Source: Prevotella sp. MA2016 (lineage in GTDB: Bacteria; Bacteroidota; Bacteroidia; Bacteroidales; Bacteroidaceae). Taken from it: 64,000 bases of DNA. A model generated the notes under the pieces. That model was not told the DNA's origin and did not search any database. It worked only from the letters and a program-made list of their open reading frames with translations. The DNA lies in assembly GCF_000619825.1 (NCBI RefSeq), contig NZ_JHUW01000008.1, positions 124,001 to 188,000 on the forward strand, read 5' to 3'. The position numbers and the translations under genes are program-made. Positions within the stretch are counted from its first letter, which is position 1. Each line of letters begins with the position of its first letter. This document shows positions 28,001 to 36,756 of the stretch, in pieces.

Positions 28001-28275
28001 ACCCACGTGTAGCCTCTTGGTTCTCCCCTCACTGGACTCTTTTTAATGAGTGTACCATTCTCTCAGTAGAAGATGGCGAAGTGAAGGAACATCGTCCTGA
28101 CCGTGTGATGACAGATGGTAAAGAGTGGATAGTAGTAGATTTTAAATTTGGTCATCCCGCCCCAGAATATCATGCACAGGTTCACCAATATATGAACCTG
28201 CTGGCATCCATGGGGCATCAGAATATCAAAGGCTACCTTTGGTATGTTTACAGCAATAAAATAGAAGAAGTATGA
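25048..28275 (+). CDS. AddA-like UvrD/RecB-family helicase-nuclease
   Basis: A 1075-residue superfamily-1 helicase with C-terminal nuclease, the counterpart of AddA in double-strand-break end resection. Helicase motifs: I ASAGSGKTFTLA (about 14-25), Ia AVTFTNKATEEMK, II MIDEFQDTSTIQW (about 393), III/IV GDVKQSIYRWRSGDW and LSTNYRS, V RLISIHKSKGLEYDHVLIP (about 735), VI NLLYVAFTRAAKSLY. The C-terminus carries a PD-(D/E)XK nuclease pattern (GSVLHEIFS; EWIVVDFKFGHPAPEYHAQVHQYMNLL). It overlaps the next gene by an ATGA, forming an AddA-AddB pair, and overlaps the upstream outer-membrane gene by 7 bases. Confidence 0.93.
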   Translation: MVNESIKPLTVYKASAGSGKTFTLATEYIRLLVENPQSYRNILAVTFTNKATEEMKMRILSQLYGIWKQLPESDNYLSVIQSKTSLEPHVISERAGIALNNLTHNYNYFRVETIDTFFQSVLRNMARELDLTTNLRIGLNDYQVEELAVDQLIEDLTTEDVMLQWILKYIMENISDDKSWNVIAQIKKFGQHIFKDYYKEVSSTLNQKMSEEGFFEHYTRNLRELRKAAEDHMKEIGVSFFDTLEGEGLSVDDLSKKKTGIASFFNKLCRGTFDPSIITSTVTTHLEDPGKWCTKTHPQRDMVLQVVESSLLQILRYAYDSLPTQWKIYKSADLTLRHLNQLRLLSSIEKKVHDLNATENRFLLSDTQQLLHALIDGSDSPFIFEKIGTQLKHVMIDEFQDTSTIQWQNFKVLLSETMSHDDGSNLIVGDVKQSIYRWRSGDWRLLNGIEQQFNSMLIDIKSLSTNYRSTRNVIDFNNQFFTHAAQSEYKELEELNSIEREQLQKAYADVTQQVPEKRQQEGKIEIKLLPNDDYQEQVLQQLTENVSELIAKGVSQKDIAILVRFNFQIPIIAQYFLEHLPTVSIVSDEAFRLDASSAVCLIIQALQLLLTPTDSLTKASIVKTWLCTVQGKEELGDDEFMIAGTDLDSYLPEAYIKHFDDLLTLPLYELAEKIYAIFELHRLEGQGAYLCAFYDQLASYVNENTTDIQSFLTEWEESLCKKTIQSDETNGIRLISIHKSKGLEYDHVLIPFCDWTLEKNTDNTIWCHPQEAPFSDLPIVPIDYNKQLMGTIYEADYLHEHLQNTVDNLNLLYVAFTRAAKSLYVIGKRGAKGSRSALIEQCLPLVAGDMPTAQLEGMEDDQAAIVFSYGTDAATPTKAASSSTPISKNPFLQKAESVNVSIRTFDSKINFRQSNRSRDFIEGDETDQQRRYIQAGSVLHEIFSTIQTEKDIPEALQRLQFEGILYDEEMTAEKITTMLRKRLADPRVASWFSPHWTLFNECTILSVEDGEVKEHRPDRVMTDGKEWIVVDFKFGHPAPEYHAQVHQYMNLLASMGHQNIKGYLWYVYSNKIEEV

Positions 28276-30911
28276 AGAGTTTCCTCGAACATGTAGCAGA
28301 AGATCTGCTTTCAAGATATGGTACCAACCTCTCGCGCGTAGCCGTGGTATTCCCCAACAAGCGAGCCTCGCTATTTCTTAACGAGCACTTGGCACGCCTG
28401 GCTGGCAAACCCATCTGGAGCCCTGCCTATATCACCATCAGCGATTTGTTTCGTTCGCACTCCCAACTTCAGGTTGCCGACCCTATCCTATTGATATGCG
28501 AACTGCATCGTGTGTTCTTAGCCTGCACAGGCACCGACGAACCACTCGACCATTTCTATGGATGGGGCCAACTGCTATTGGCCGATTTTGATGATTTGGA
28601 TAAGAATATGGCCCCCGCCGATAAGGTGCTTGCCAATCTGCGCGACATCCATGAACTCGACGACACCTCGTATCTCACCCCCGAGCAGCGCGAGATGATC
28701 AAACGCTTCTTCAGCAATTTCTCTGACGAGCATAACACGGAGCTCAAAGAGCGTTTCCTGCGCCTCTGGAGTCATCTCGCCGAGATATACCACACCTTCA
28801 ATCAGAAGTTGGCCGAGAAACAACTGGCTTACGAGGGTGCCCTCTATCGCCAGGTGGCCACCGACGAAACGATTGAGTTTGAATACGACACCTACGTATT
28901 TATTGGCTTCAACCTCCTGCAACAAGTAGAGCAAACACTCTTCAGTCGCTTGGAGAAACAAGGCAAGGCACTGTTCTATCAGGACACTGACGAGATACCC
29001 CCTCGCCACCTTCATTTCATCTCTGCCCCTACAGAAAACATTCAGGCACGTTATATTGGCGATTGGCTGAACAACGAGCGCATCCAAGGTGGGCGCCATA
29101 CCGCCATCGTACTTTGCAACGAGGGATTGCTGCAGACGGTCATCCACTGTCTGCCCGAACAAGTAGATAAAGTGAACATCACCACTGGTTACCCACTCGG
29201 TCAGACGTCGATAGCTTCACTCATCAACACGCTTCTGAACATGCAGGTTCATGGCTACTCACTGCGCAAGCAGCAGTTTGCCCGCCGTTGGGTAGAGAGC
29301 ATCAAGCGCCATCCCTATGCCAGCATCATGCCCGACGACTTTGCCTCGCAACGGTATCAAGATATCCAGTCCATGCTGCATTGGCTCATTCATATCACAC
29401 AGACCATTGCCACCTCCAAGAGTCCTATCATCGACTCACCTTTGGATACAGAAAGTCTGTTCCGCATGTACACCTTACTCAACCGTCTGAGTGGTTTGGT
29501 AGATAGCGGTGTGCTGTGCGTAAATGTCGTTACACTTCAGCACCTGATAGGTCAGTTGATAACCTCCACCTCCATCCCCTTCCATGGCGAACCGGCAGAA
29601 GGCATCCAGGTGATGGGCGTGCTTGAAACACGTAACCTTGACTTCGACCATGTTCTACTGCTATCGTGCAACGAGGGCAACATGCCACGTGGCGTCAACG
29701 ACACCTCGTTTATCCCCTATGCACTTCGTAAAGCCTACGGACTGACCACTGTAGATTATAAGGTGTCTATCTATGAGCACTATTTCCATCGCCTGCTGCA
29801 ACGTGCCAGCGATGTAACTATTTTGTATAACAATGCCACCAGTGATGGTCAGGCAGCCGAGATGTCGCGCTTTATGCTGCAACTGATGGTCGACAATAAG
29901 ATACCCATCACGTTTCAGACCCTCAAGGCAGGTCAGATGCCACAGTTGCACGCGCCCAAAGTGATTGTCAAAACGCCAGAAGTAATGACCCAGTTGCAGA
30001 AACGCTTCAGCAAAGATGCAGGTGGTATTAGTCCTACAGCCATCAACACCTATCTGCGCTGCCAGCTCCGCTTCTTCTACCGTTTTGTATGCGAACTAAA
30101 AGAACCCGACAATACCGACGACGACCTGATAGACAATCGCCTGTTTGGTAACATTTTCCACAAGGCAGCCCAGTTGGTTTACCAATACCTGTCTCAAACC
30201 CATAACACCATCACCACAATGGCGCTCGATGATCTATTAAAAGACGCAGTGACCATAGTGCACATGGTGGATGAAGGCATCAAACAAGAGTTCTTCCATA
30301 TCGATGATGCCTCGCGCCCCCTCCCCCCACTTGATGGTCTGCAACTCATCAACCGTGAGGTTATCATCAAGTACCTGCGCCAGCTATTAGAATGCGACAG
30401 GGGCCTGACCCCCTTCCGTATTCTTGGACTTGAGAAATGGGTCAACATCACGCTAGGCGATAAGTATATAGCAGGTATCATCGACCGTTTAGACAGCATT
30501 ACCGATCCCGAAACAGGTCTGGAGCGCATTCGTGTTGTCGATTACAAGACAGGATCTCGCAACGTCAAAGCTATGCCCCATGTAGCCGCCATTTTTTCGC
30601 AAGAAGCTATCAAGGAGCATAGTGACTATTTCCTGCAGACGTTCCTTTATGCGCACATCGTACGCTCCAACACGCCAGAGATGGTGTCGCCTTGCCTGCT
30701 GTTCATTCAGCATGCAGGTGGTGATGGCTATGACCCGACATTAAAGATAGGAAAAGAAAAAGTAACTGATATAGCTACCTATTCCGAGGAGTTTATCGAG
30801 TTGCTCAATCAACTGTTGGCCGACATCTTCAATGCCCAGATAGCATTTGTACCAACTGATGATCAGCATCGTTGTGAAACATGTCCTTATGCCTCACTCT
30901 GCCGAGGCTAA
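28272..30911 (+). CDS. AddB-like PD-(D/E)XK nuclease subunit with Fe-S cysteines
   Basis: An 879-residue partner of the AddA-like protein. It has an inactivated-helicase-like N-terminal part (VAVVFPNKRASLFLNEHLA) and a C-terminal nuclease with RIRVVDYKTGSRN and DYFLQTFLYAHIV. Cysteines placed as in AddB/Cas4-type iron-sulphur nucleases are visible: YLRCQLRF near residue 596 and CETCPYASLC at the very C-terminus (about 867-876). Together with the upstream gene it should make the RecBCD-equivalent complex. Translationally coupled by a 4-base overlap; stops 15 bases before the convergent MFS gene. Confidence 0.9.
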   Translation: MKSFLEHVAEDLLSRYGTNLSRVAVVFPNKRASLFLNEHLARLAGKPIWSPAYITISDLFRSHSQLQVADPILLICELHRVFLACTGTDEPLDHFYGWGQLLLADFDDLDKNMAPADKVLANLRDIHELDDTSYLTPEQREMIKRFFSNFSDEHNTELKERFLRLWSHLAEIYHTFNQKLAEKQLAYEGALYRQVATDETIEFEYDTYVFIGFNLLQQVEQTLFSRLEKQGKALFYQDTDEIPPRHLHFISAPTENIQARYIGDWLNNERIQGGRHTAIVLCNEGLLQTVIHCLPEQVDKVNITTGYPLGQTSIASLINTLLNMQVHGYSLRKQQFARRWVESIKRHPYASIMPDDFASQRYQDIQSMLHWLIHITQTIATSKSPIIDSPLDTESLFRMYTLLNRLSGLVDSGVLCVNVVTLQHLIGQLITSTSIPFHGEPAEGIQVMGVLETRNLDFDHVLLLSCNEGNMPRGVNDTSFIPYALRKAYGLTTVDYKVSIYEHYFHRLLQRASDVTILYNNATSDGQAAEMSRFMLQLMVDNKIPITFQTLKAGQMPQLHAPKVIVKTPEVMTQLQKRFSKDAGGISPTAINTYLRCQLRFFYRFVCELKEPDNTDDDLIDNRLFGNIFHKAAQLVYQYLSQTHNTITTMALDDLLKDAVTIVHMVDEGIKQEFFHIDDASRPLPPLDGLQLINREVIIKYLRQLLECDRGLTPFRILGLEKWVNITLGDKYIAGIIDRLDSITDPETGLERIRVVDYKTGSRNVKAMPHVAAIFSQEAIKEHSDYFLQTFLYAHIVRSNTPEMVSPCLLFIQHAGGDGYDPTLKIGKEKVTDIATYSEEFIELLNQLLADIFNAQIAFVPTDDQHRCETCPYASLCRG

Positions 30912-30926
30912 GGACATGTTCCTATT

Positions 30927-32102
30927 TTATCTGTTTTTATTATTTGTAAACCAATTGTGTGTAAAGTGATACATAACCGAAGCCACTATCACCAGCACCA
31001 AAGCAGCAACCAAGCCAGAGAGCACATCCCCTTTCAGCACGGCCAGTCCGATGCCCACACCCCATGCTATGCCACTCTCCCATCCCAGTAGGAAAGTACT
31101 CTGTGAGGTGCCTCGCTGGCAGTGGCGACTCAGTTTGATGAAGAACAGCAGGAAGCGCGCTCCTATCAGTCCTACTCCCATACCAATAAACAATGGTGCT
31201 GCAAGCAGTACGATAGGCAGATGGCGTGTTATCAGCATCAGCAGGGCAACCCCCATCAGGATGAGTCCTGTCACCACCTCGCTCTTCAGTTCAGCATTTT
31301 TAAACACAAAGCGCTGCGACAAGATGGCCACAGCAAATCCCACCATCATCATCGAGTAAAACTGCTCTACATGCACTACCGACAAGATGATGCCCACAGC
31401 CAGCGTTACCAGCTGCAGATTAAGGAACAAAGGGAATCCATGAGGCAGGAAGAAGCGATCCAGACTCACTGTCGGGATATCATCCTGCGGAGCTCTGAAT
31501 GGGAAGTTCACCATCAGCACCATTAAGATCACAGCCAGTGCACATCCCAAAGTACCCAACAACACGTATTGGAAACCAAGCTGCCTGCCGATGACCAGTC
31601 CAGCCATTGGTCCCATCGAGAGGGCAAACCTTGAGAACCAAGCAGCCGAATGATTAGCTTCTGTGCGCTGGAAGGATTCGCTCGTGTCGATAATCAATGT
31701 ACTCGTCAGCACCATCTGCGCCAATCCGAAAGCGGCTCCCATAGCAAAGCGCTGCACATAGATAATAATCGGACTGGCCACACGCATGTGCAACCCATCC
31801 AGATAATACAATGCACCAATCAGCAGTGCCTCCATAAGCACAGCATAGATACACACCAAGTTACGACGATAGTGCTGAACCAGGTATGATATAAAAGCCC
31901 CAAGGGCAAACAATCCTACACCAAAAGCAGCCATGGCTATGCCAGCATTCTGAACAGAAAACTCCTGGGTCTCCATCAGCCAAGCAGGCATGGTAGGTAC
32001 CAACATATAGACAGACATGGCCAACAAGAAGTTGGCAATTGCCATGAGCCAAAAATCCTTATGCCACAATCTGATATGTACGGGCGTACTCTGAGAATTC
32101 AT
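30927..32102 (-). CDS. MFS transporter
   Basis: A 391-residue inner-membrane protein with about 12 hydrophobic helices and the major-facilitator repeat (N-half LMAIANFLLAMSVYMLVPTMPAWLM; loop YLVQHYRRNLVC; C-half FPLFLNLQLVTLAVGIILSV). Drug/sugar-efflux-like MFS proteins of Bacteroidetes look like this; substrate unknown. The start is the ATG at 32102: a longer frame would begin at a TTG that is part of the -7 promoter box (32137-32144), so that extension cannot be transcribed. Divergent from the DUF3298-like lipoprotein gene and convergent with addB, with no clear hairpin in the 15-base gap. Confidence 0.88.
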   Translation of the reverse strand: MNSQSTPVHIRLWHKDFWLMAIANFLLAMSVYMLVPTMPAWLMETQEFSVQNAGIAMAAFGVGLFALGAFISYLVQHYRRNLVCIYAVLMEALLIGALYYLDGLHMRVASPIIIYVQRFAMGAAFGLAQMVLTSTLIIDTSESFQRTEANHSAAWFSRFALSMGPMAGLVIGRQLGFQYVLLGTLGCALAVILMVLMVNFPFRAPQDDIPTVSLDRFFLPHGFPLFLNLQLVTLAVGIILSVVHVEQFYSMMMVGFAVAILSQRFVFKNAELKSEVVTGLILMGVALLMLITRHLPIVLLAAPLFIGMGVGLIGARFLLFFIKLSRHCQRGTSQSTFLLGWESGIAWGVGIGLAVLKGDVLSGLVAALVLVIVASVMYHFTHNWFTNNKNR

Positions 32103-32136
32103 TCGGGTTGTAATGATTCTGTTAATATTCGGCTGC

Positions 32137-32144
32137 AAAATTAG
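32137..32144 (-). promoter_or_regulatory. -7 promoter box of the MFS gene
   Basis: TAATTTTG on the minus strand; it decides the ATG at 32102 as start because the upstream TTG lies in this box. Confidence 0.6.
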
Positions 32145-32185
32145 TAATTTTTTATGAGAAATTTGCTATTTTCGAGATTTTAGTG

Positions 32186-32193
32186 TAATTTTG
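32186..32193 (+). promoter_or_regulatory. -7 promoter box of the lipoprotein-rsmG-hydrolase operon
   Basis: TAATTTTG, 21 bases before the ATG at 32215; divergent from the MFS promoter 42 bases away. Confidence 0.6.
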
Positions 32194-32214
32194 CACAGAA
32201 ATTAGAGCAAAAAT

Positions 32215-33024
32215 ATGGCAAACCAACTCAAATATGCACTTTTTTTCGCTATTCTCACCTTTTTTACTGGTTGCAGGAATGAGGACGAAGGCAAACTGAC
32301 GTTCGAAATGCTTCAGGCCGAAAAAACTGTACGTCTCTCTAATGAGGAACAGTCACCATTGTGCAGTGTCAGTCTGAAGATGGCTAGTGCTACCAAAGAG
32401 AGCGGTGAGGCAGGTAAGAGAATAAATGAAGCTGTGGTCTATCGCTTTTTCAACCAGGAAGACATGAGCATTCAGGGCGCTATGGATCGCTTTACAGAGG
32501 GCTATACGATGAGCTACAAGAGCAATATGCTCCCCCTGTACAACGAAGATCGTGGCGACACCACCAAGCGCTCATGGTATGAGTTTCACTACATCATCAA
32601 TTCCACCACCGAGCAAACCTCACGCCGCACCCTGGCCTATCTGGCCACCATTGATTACAGCGAGGGGCATGCCAACAGCATCCACCAGCTTATTCCCCTT
32701 AATTTCTATAGTGAGACAGGCAAGGAAATCGGCATAAAAGACATTTTTGTGTCGGGCTATGAAACCCAACTGCCCCCACTGCTGCTCAAGGCTCTCATGG
32801 AGAAGACAGAGTCAGAGAATCTGAGTCAGCTTAAGGAAAAGGGGTATCTGGACCAGGTGGATATCTACGTACCCGAAAACTTTATTGTAGGTGACAACAC
32901 CATCACCTTTATCTATAATCCTTCTGAGATTGCCTCGCTCGAGTTGGGCACTATCGAGCTGATACTTACCTTTGCACAATTACAGAAATTCGTAAAACCC
33001 GCATTTATCAAATCAGTACAATGA
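32215..33024 (+). CDS. DUF3298/DUF4163-like lipoprotein
   Basis: A 269-residue exported lipoprotein: signal MANQLKYALFFAILTFFTGC with Cys at residue 20. The mature part has the layout of DUF4163 + DUF3298 proteins (relatives of the RsiV extracellular domain): a first domain with SYKSNMLPLYNEDRGDTTKRSWYEFHY and LAYLATIDYSEGHANSIHQ, and a second with GKEIGIKDIFVSGYETQLPPLL ... PENFIVGDNTITFIYNPSEIASLELGTIELIL, where the Y(N)P(Y/S)EIA segment is the DUF3298 signature. Function unknown; related domains bind lysozyme or cell-wall material. It heads an operon whose next gene, rsmG, overlaps by 4 bases. Confidence 0.82.
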   Translation: MANQLKYALFFAILTFFTGCRNEDEGKLTFEMLQAEKTVRLSNEEQSPLCSVSLKMASATKESGEAGKRINEAVVYRFFNQEDMSIQGAMDRFTEGYTMSYKSNMLPLYNEDRGDTTKRSWYEFHYIINSTTEQTSRRTLAYLATIDYSEGHANSIHQLIPLNFYSETGKEIGIKDIFVSGYETQLPPLLLKALMEKTESENLSQLKEKGYLDQVDIYVPENFIVGDNTITFIYNPSEIASLELGTIELILTFAQLQKFVKPAFIKSVQ

Positions 33025-33647
33025 CAGCAGATATTATACAGAAATACTTTCCACAGCTTAGCACAGAGCAGCGCCAGCAGTTTGATGCCCTCGACGCACT
33101 CTATCGCGATTGGAATACCAAGATCAACGTTATTTCACGCAAGGATATCGATCAGCTCTACGAGCACCATGTGCTCCACTCGCTGGCCATCGCCAAGATG
33201 ATCAACTTCCGTCCAGGCACACGCATTCTCGACTTTGGCACAGGCGGAGGTTTTCCTGGTGTGCCCCTCAGCATCCTGTTTCCTGAGTGCCAGTTCAAAC
33301 TCATCGACGGCACAGGCAAGAAGATTCGCGTGGCCCAGGAAGTATGTAACGCCATCGGTCTGAAGAACTGCCAGCCCACCCATCTGCGTGGTGAGGACGA
33401 AAAAGATAAGTACGACTTTATTGTGAGCCGTGCTGTGATGCCTCTGCCCGATTTGGTAAAGCTGATGCGAAAGAATATCTCAAAGACGCAACAAAACGCA
33501 CTGCCTAATGGCATCATCTGCCTGAAGGGTGGCGACTTGCAGGCCGAACTGCAACCCTATCGTAACATTGTAGAGACCACCGACATCTCGCAGTTCTTCA
33601 GCGAGGATTGGTTCAAGGAGAAATACGTTATCTATTTGCCACTATAA
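33021..33647 (+). CDS. rsmG: 16S rRNA (guanine-N7) methyltransferase RsmG
   Basis: A 208-residue SAM-dependent methyltransferase that modifies G527 of 16S rRNA (formerly GidB). Motifs: WNTKINVISRKDIDQLYEHHVLHSL near residue 30-55, the SAM-binding RILDFGTGGGFPGVPLSILFP near 68-88, KLIDGTGKKIRVAQEV, and IVSRAVMPLPDLV. Complete length. ATGA overlap with the upstream lipoprotein gene and TAATG overlap with the downstream hydrolase gene show a tightly coupled operon. Confidence 0.96.
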   Translation: MTADIIQKYFPQLSTEQRQQFDALDALYRDWNTKINVISRKDIDQLYEHHVLHSLAIAKMINFRPGTRILDFGTGGGFPGVPLSILFPECQFKLIDGTGKKIRVAQEVCNAIGLKNCQPTHLRGEDEKDKYDFIVSRAVMPLPDLVKLMRKNISKTQQNALPNGIICLKGGDLQAELQPYRNIVETTDISQFFSEDWFKEKYVIYLPL

Positions 33648-34294
33648 TGCTTAATATCAAGACATTCAGTTTCAACCTGCTCGACGAGAACACCTACGTT
33701 GTGAGCGACGACAGTCAGGAGTGTGTCATCATTGATTGTGGAGCCTTCTATCCAGAGGAGCGCCAGGCGCTGGTCAACTATATCAACACCAACCAGCTCA
33801 AACCTGTCCACCTATTGAGCACCCATGGTCATTTTGACCATAACTTTGGCATCAACACCGTTTACGACACATGGGGACTGAAGCCAGAGATAGCCGCAGA
33901 AGACGAGTGGCTTATTACCGACATTCCAGGACAGTTCGAAGCTATGGCTGGTGTCAAGCTCGACTGGACCTTCCCCCAGCCTGGTCATTATTTCGTTAAA
34001 GGCGAAATCATCCGTTTTGGTAACCATGCTTTTGAGGTTCTTCCCACTCCAGGTCATACTCCTGGTGGCGTCACCTTCTATTGTGCCGAAGAGAAAGTGG
34101 CCTTTACAGGCGATACACTGTTCCGCATGAGTATAGGTCGCACCGACTTTGAGCGCGGCAGCTATACTGAAATGATGAACAGTCTGAAGACAGTTATAGC
34201 TCAGCTCCCCACCGACACCGCTGTTTATTGCGGCCATGGCCCCAAGACAACCATCGGCGACGAAAAGCTTTACAATCCTTATTTTAGAAGTTAA
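33647..34294 (+). CDS. Metallo-beta-lactamase-fold hydrolase (glyoxalase II-like)
   Basis: A 215-residue cytosolic metallohydrolase. Zinc motif THGHFDHN (HxHxDH) near residue 60, then LPTPGHTPGGV, FTGDTLFRMSIGRTDFE (metal-bridging Asp) and a final YCGHGPKTT with the last His. These match the YcbL/glyoxalase II-like group that hydrolyses thioesters such as S-lactoylglutathione, although Bacteroidales mostly lack glutathione, so the substrate is unsure. The start is the ATG at 33647 overlapping the rsmG stop by one base; a longer frame inside rsmG was rejected. Confidence 0.9.
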   Translation: MLNIKTFSFNLLDENTYVVSDDSQECVIIDCGAFYPEERQALVNYINTNQLKPVHLLSTHGHFDHNFGINTVYDTWGLKPEIAAEDEWLITDIPGQFEAMAGVKLDWTFPQPGHYFVKGEIIRFGNHAFEVLPTPGHTPGGVTFYCAEEKVAFTGDTLFRMSIGRTDFERGSYTEMMNSLKTVIAQLPTDTAVYCGHGPKTTIGDEKLYNPYFRS

Positions 34295-34305
34295 AGGGAA
34301 TAGAA

Positions 34306-34332
34306 GGGGAAGTTAAGTTAAAACTTCCCTTT
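34306..34332. terminator. Terminator between the hydrolase and SulP genes
   Basis: GGGGAAGTT and AACTTCCCT pair around AAGTTA; TTTCAC follows on the plus strand. It serves the plus-strand operon and perhaps the convergent SulP gene. Confidence 0.7.
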
Positions 34333-34335
34333 CAC

Positions 34336-36036
34336 TTAGACGAGCTTCTTGGCTCGTTCTAAGGCAACGTTGATGTGCGAGCAGATATTATCCTCGCCCA
34401 GCATCTGATCGAAACCAGCTCTGTGAAGTACAGCCTGCACCTTAGGATTCACACCCGAGAGCACTACCTGTATGCCTTCCTGCTGACTCATCAAGCAGAG
34501 GTTAGTCAGGTTGTGGATACCAGTAGAATCCACAAAAGGCACCTTACGCATACGTATGATACGCACCTTAGGACGCTGATGCCCCATAGTACTCATCAAG
34601 TCTTCAAACTTATTTCCTGCACCAAAGAAGTAAGGACCGTTAATCTCATAAACCTCTACGCCTTCAGGGATAGTCAGGTGCTCCAGGTTGCCCAACTGGA
34701 AGTCGCTCTGCTCTTCAGCAGGGTCAATCTCATCACTGATCACCTTCACATCGGTAGTCTCAGCCATTCGGCGCATAAACAGTAAGCAAGCACATATCAG
34801 CCCCACCTCGATAGCGATGGTAAGATCGAAGATAACAGTCAGAAGGAATGTTACGCAGAGCACGATGACATCGCTCTTTGGGTTCTTCATGATAGATGCA
34901 AACGAGCGCCATCCACTCATGTTGTAGCTCACAATCACCAGCACACCAGCCAGACAAGCCATTGGGATATACTTAGCCAGTGGCATGAGGAAAAGGAAGA
35001 TGAGCAGCAGCACGGCAGCATGCACGATACCAGCCACAGGTGTACGTCCACCATTATTAATATTGGTCATTGTACGCGCAATAGCACCCGTTGCAGGGAT
35101 ACCACCAAAGATAGGACTTGCCAGGTTGGCCACACCCTGAGCGATGAGCTCCGTATTAGAGTCGTGGCGATCGCCAATCACACCGTCGGCCACCGTGGCT
35201 GAAAGCAAAGATTCTATGGCACCCAGGATGGCGATAGTGATAGCTGGCGATACCAAACCCTTAATCACATCCCATGACAAAGCGGGCATTTCAGCCTCAG
35301 GCAACTGGTTCGAGATTGAGAATCTGTCGCCAATGGTTTCTATACTCATAACGCCTGCATACTGTTTGAGCAGCAGCACAGCGACAGTCATCACGATAAT
35401 GGCAATCAGTGATCCTGGCAACTTCTTCAGGATACTGTTATACTTGGCCACCATAGGCCATGCCGCAATCACTGCTACAGATCCGATACCCACCAAAGCG
35501 CTCCAAGGGTCGATGGTACCAAAGTCTCTGAAATAGGCCATCCACTTCTCCACGAAGTCGCTTGGTACGCTCTCCATGGTCAGTCCAAAGAGGTCTTTCA
35601 CCTGTGTGGTGAAGATGGTGAGAGCAATACCGCTGGTGAAACCCACCACAATCGGGTAAGGAATATATTTGATGATGGTTCCCAGATGCAGCACACCAAA
35701 CATGATGAGGAATACACCAGCCATCAGTGTGGCGATGGTCAGTCCCTCAAATCCGTACTGCTGGATAATGCCATAGATAATAATGATAAACGCACCAGTA
35801 GGTCCGCCAATCTGTACTTTCGAACCACCCAGCACACTCACGATGAGTCCAGCCACGATGGCCGTGATGATACCTTTCTCAGGGGTTACGCCCGAAGCAA
35901 TACCAAAGGCGATGGCCAGTGGCAGTGCCACGATACCTACGATGATACCAGCCAGCAGGTCGGTGGTAAACTGTTGTTTGTTGTAGTGCCGAAGTGTCGA
36001 CAAAAGTTTCGGCTTGAATGCAAATGTTGTCATCAT
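34336..36036 (-). CDS. SulP-family inorganic anion transporter with STAS domain
   Basis: A 566-residue inner-membrane transporter. The membrane domain (about 20-430) has the SulP signatures DLLAGIIVGIVALPLAIAFGIASG and GGSKVQIGGPTGAFIIIIY, plus SATVADGVIGDRHDSNTELIAQGVANLASPIFGGIPATGAIARTMTN-type repeat 2 (start about residue 290). The C-terminal STAS domain (about 450-560) includes EVYEINGPYFFGAG and IRMRKVPFVDSTGIHNL. Substrate may be sulphate, bicarbonate or dicarboxylate; not decidable here. The lower-strand promoter box at 36073 gives a leader of about 30 bases. Convergent with the hydrolase operon. Confidence 0.93.
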   Translation of the reverse strand: MMTTFAFKPKLLSTLRHYNKQQFTTDLLAGIIVGIVALPLAIAFGIASGVTPEKGIITAIVAGLIVSVLGGSKVQIGGPTGAFIIIIYGIIQQYGFEGLTIATLMAGVFLIMFGVLHLGTIIKYIPYPIVVGFTSGIALTIFTTQVKDLFGLTMESVPSDFVEKWMAYFRDFGTIDPWSALVGIGSVAVIAAWPMVAKYNSILKKLPGSLIAIIVMTVAVLLLKQYAGVMSIETIGDRFSISNQLPEAEMPALSWDVIKGLVSPAITIAILGAIESLLSATVADGVIGDRHDSNTELIAQGVANLASPIFGGIPATGAIARTMTNINNGGRTPVAGIVHAAVLLLIFLFLMPLAKYIPMACLAGVLVIVSYNMSGWRSFASIMKNPKSDVIVLCVTFLLTVIFDLTIAIEVGLICACLLFMRRMAETTDVKVISDEIDPAEEQSDFQLGNLEHLTIPEGVEVYEINGPYFFGAGNKFEDLMSTMGHQRPKVRIIRMRKVPFVDSTGIHNLTNLCLMSQQEGIQVVLSGVNPKVQAVLHRAGFDQMLGEDNICSHINVALERAKKLV

Positions 36037-36072
36037 CTTCTATAAAACTTGTTATCTTGAAAAAAACGTGTG

Positions 36073-36080
36073 CAAAAGTA
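36073..36080 (-). promoter_or_regulatory. -7 promoter box of the SulP gene
   Basis: TACTTTTG on the minus strand, 36 bases before the ATG at 36036. Confidence 0.55.
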
Positions 36081-36132
36081 TAAAAAAAATAAAAAAAACA
36101 GCCTATTTGAGCCACCATATTGCAAAAAAATG

Positions 36133-36140
36133 TATTTTTG
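36133..36140 (+). promoter_or_regulatory. -7 promoter box of the alanine-rich lipoprotein gene
   Basis: TATTTTTG, about 48 bases before the ATG at 36189. Confidence 0.5.
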
Positions 36141-36188
36141 TTGCCACATATCAAGTCACTTTTATTGTTTTACTTAAAATTCAAAAGC

Positions 36189-36752
36189 ATGATGAAAAAA
36201 ATTCTTTTCGCAGTAGTGGCCTGTGTGGCCATGGGTTTTGCATCTTGTGGTAACAAGACTCAGACTTCCGCTGATGCCACAGACAGCACAGTAGTAGCCG
36301 AACAGAATGTTGACGAAGCCGTAACCGCCATCACCAGTGCTCTGAGCGAGCAGATCGAGGCTAAGGATGCCAACAAATTCCAGGAGACCCTCGCCACCGT
36401 TCAGGAGCAGGTGAAGGAGTTCCTTACCACCAACCCCGAACTGGCCGCCGAGTATGTCACCAAGATTCAGGAGTTCCTGAAGACCAATGCCGAGCAGATC
36501 AAGGCCTTTGCAGGCGATAATGCTGCTGTTGCAGCTGCCGTAGAGAGCCTCACTGCAGCCCCTGCCGATGCCGTTGTTAACACCCTTGCCAGTGCAGTAG
36601 GTGGTGTACAGCAGGCTGGTCAGGCCGTTGCCGATAGCACCAAGAAAGCTGTTGAGGATGCAGCAACCGCAGCCAAGGAAGACGCCAAGAAGAAGGCCAA
36701 TGAGGCCATCGATGGTGCAGCCGACAAGCTGAAGAAAGGTCTTGGTATCTAA
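36189..36752 (+). CDS. Alanine-rich helical lipoprotein
   Basis: A 187-residue exported lipoprotein: signal MMKKILFAVVACVAMGFASC (Cys20 after GFAS). The mature protein is almost entirely helical and rich in Ala, Glu, Lys and Thr, with an Ala/Lys-rich C-terminal amphipathic stretch (STKKAVEDAATAAKEDAKKK). No catalytic motif. Likely a periplasmic structural or stress-type protein; function unknown. The start is one of two adjacent ATGs (36189 or 36192); a longer frame from 36120 would start upstream of the promoter box. It ends only 4 bases from the convergent xth gene, so its terminator must lie inside xth. Confidence 0.8.
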   Translation: MMKKILFAVVACVAMGFASCGNKTQTSADATDSTVVAEQNVDEAVTAITSALSEQIEAKDANKFQETLATVQEQVKEFLTTNPELAAEYVTKIQEFLKTNAEQIKAFAGDNAAVAAAVESLTAAPADAVVNTLASAVGGVQQAGQAVADSTKKAVEDAATAAKEDAKKKANEAIDGAADKLKKGLGI

Positions 36753-36756
36753 TCTA

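Noticed and set aside
32103..32138. TTG start for the MFS transporter
   Set aside because: The TTG lies inside the -7 promoter box, so it would not be transcribed.
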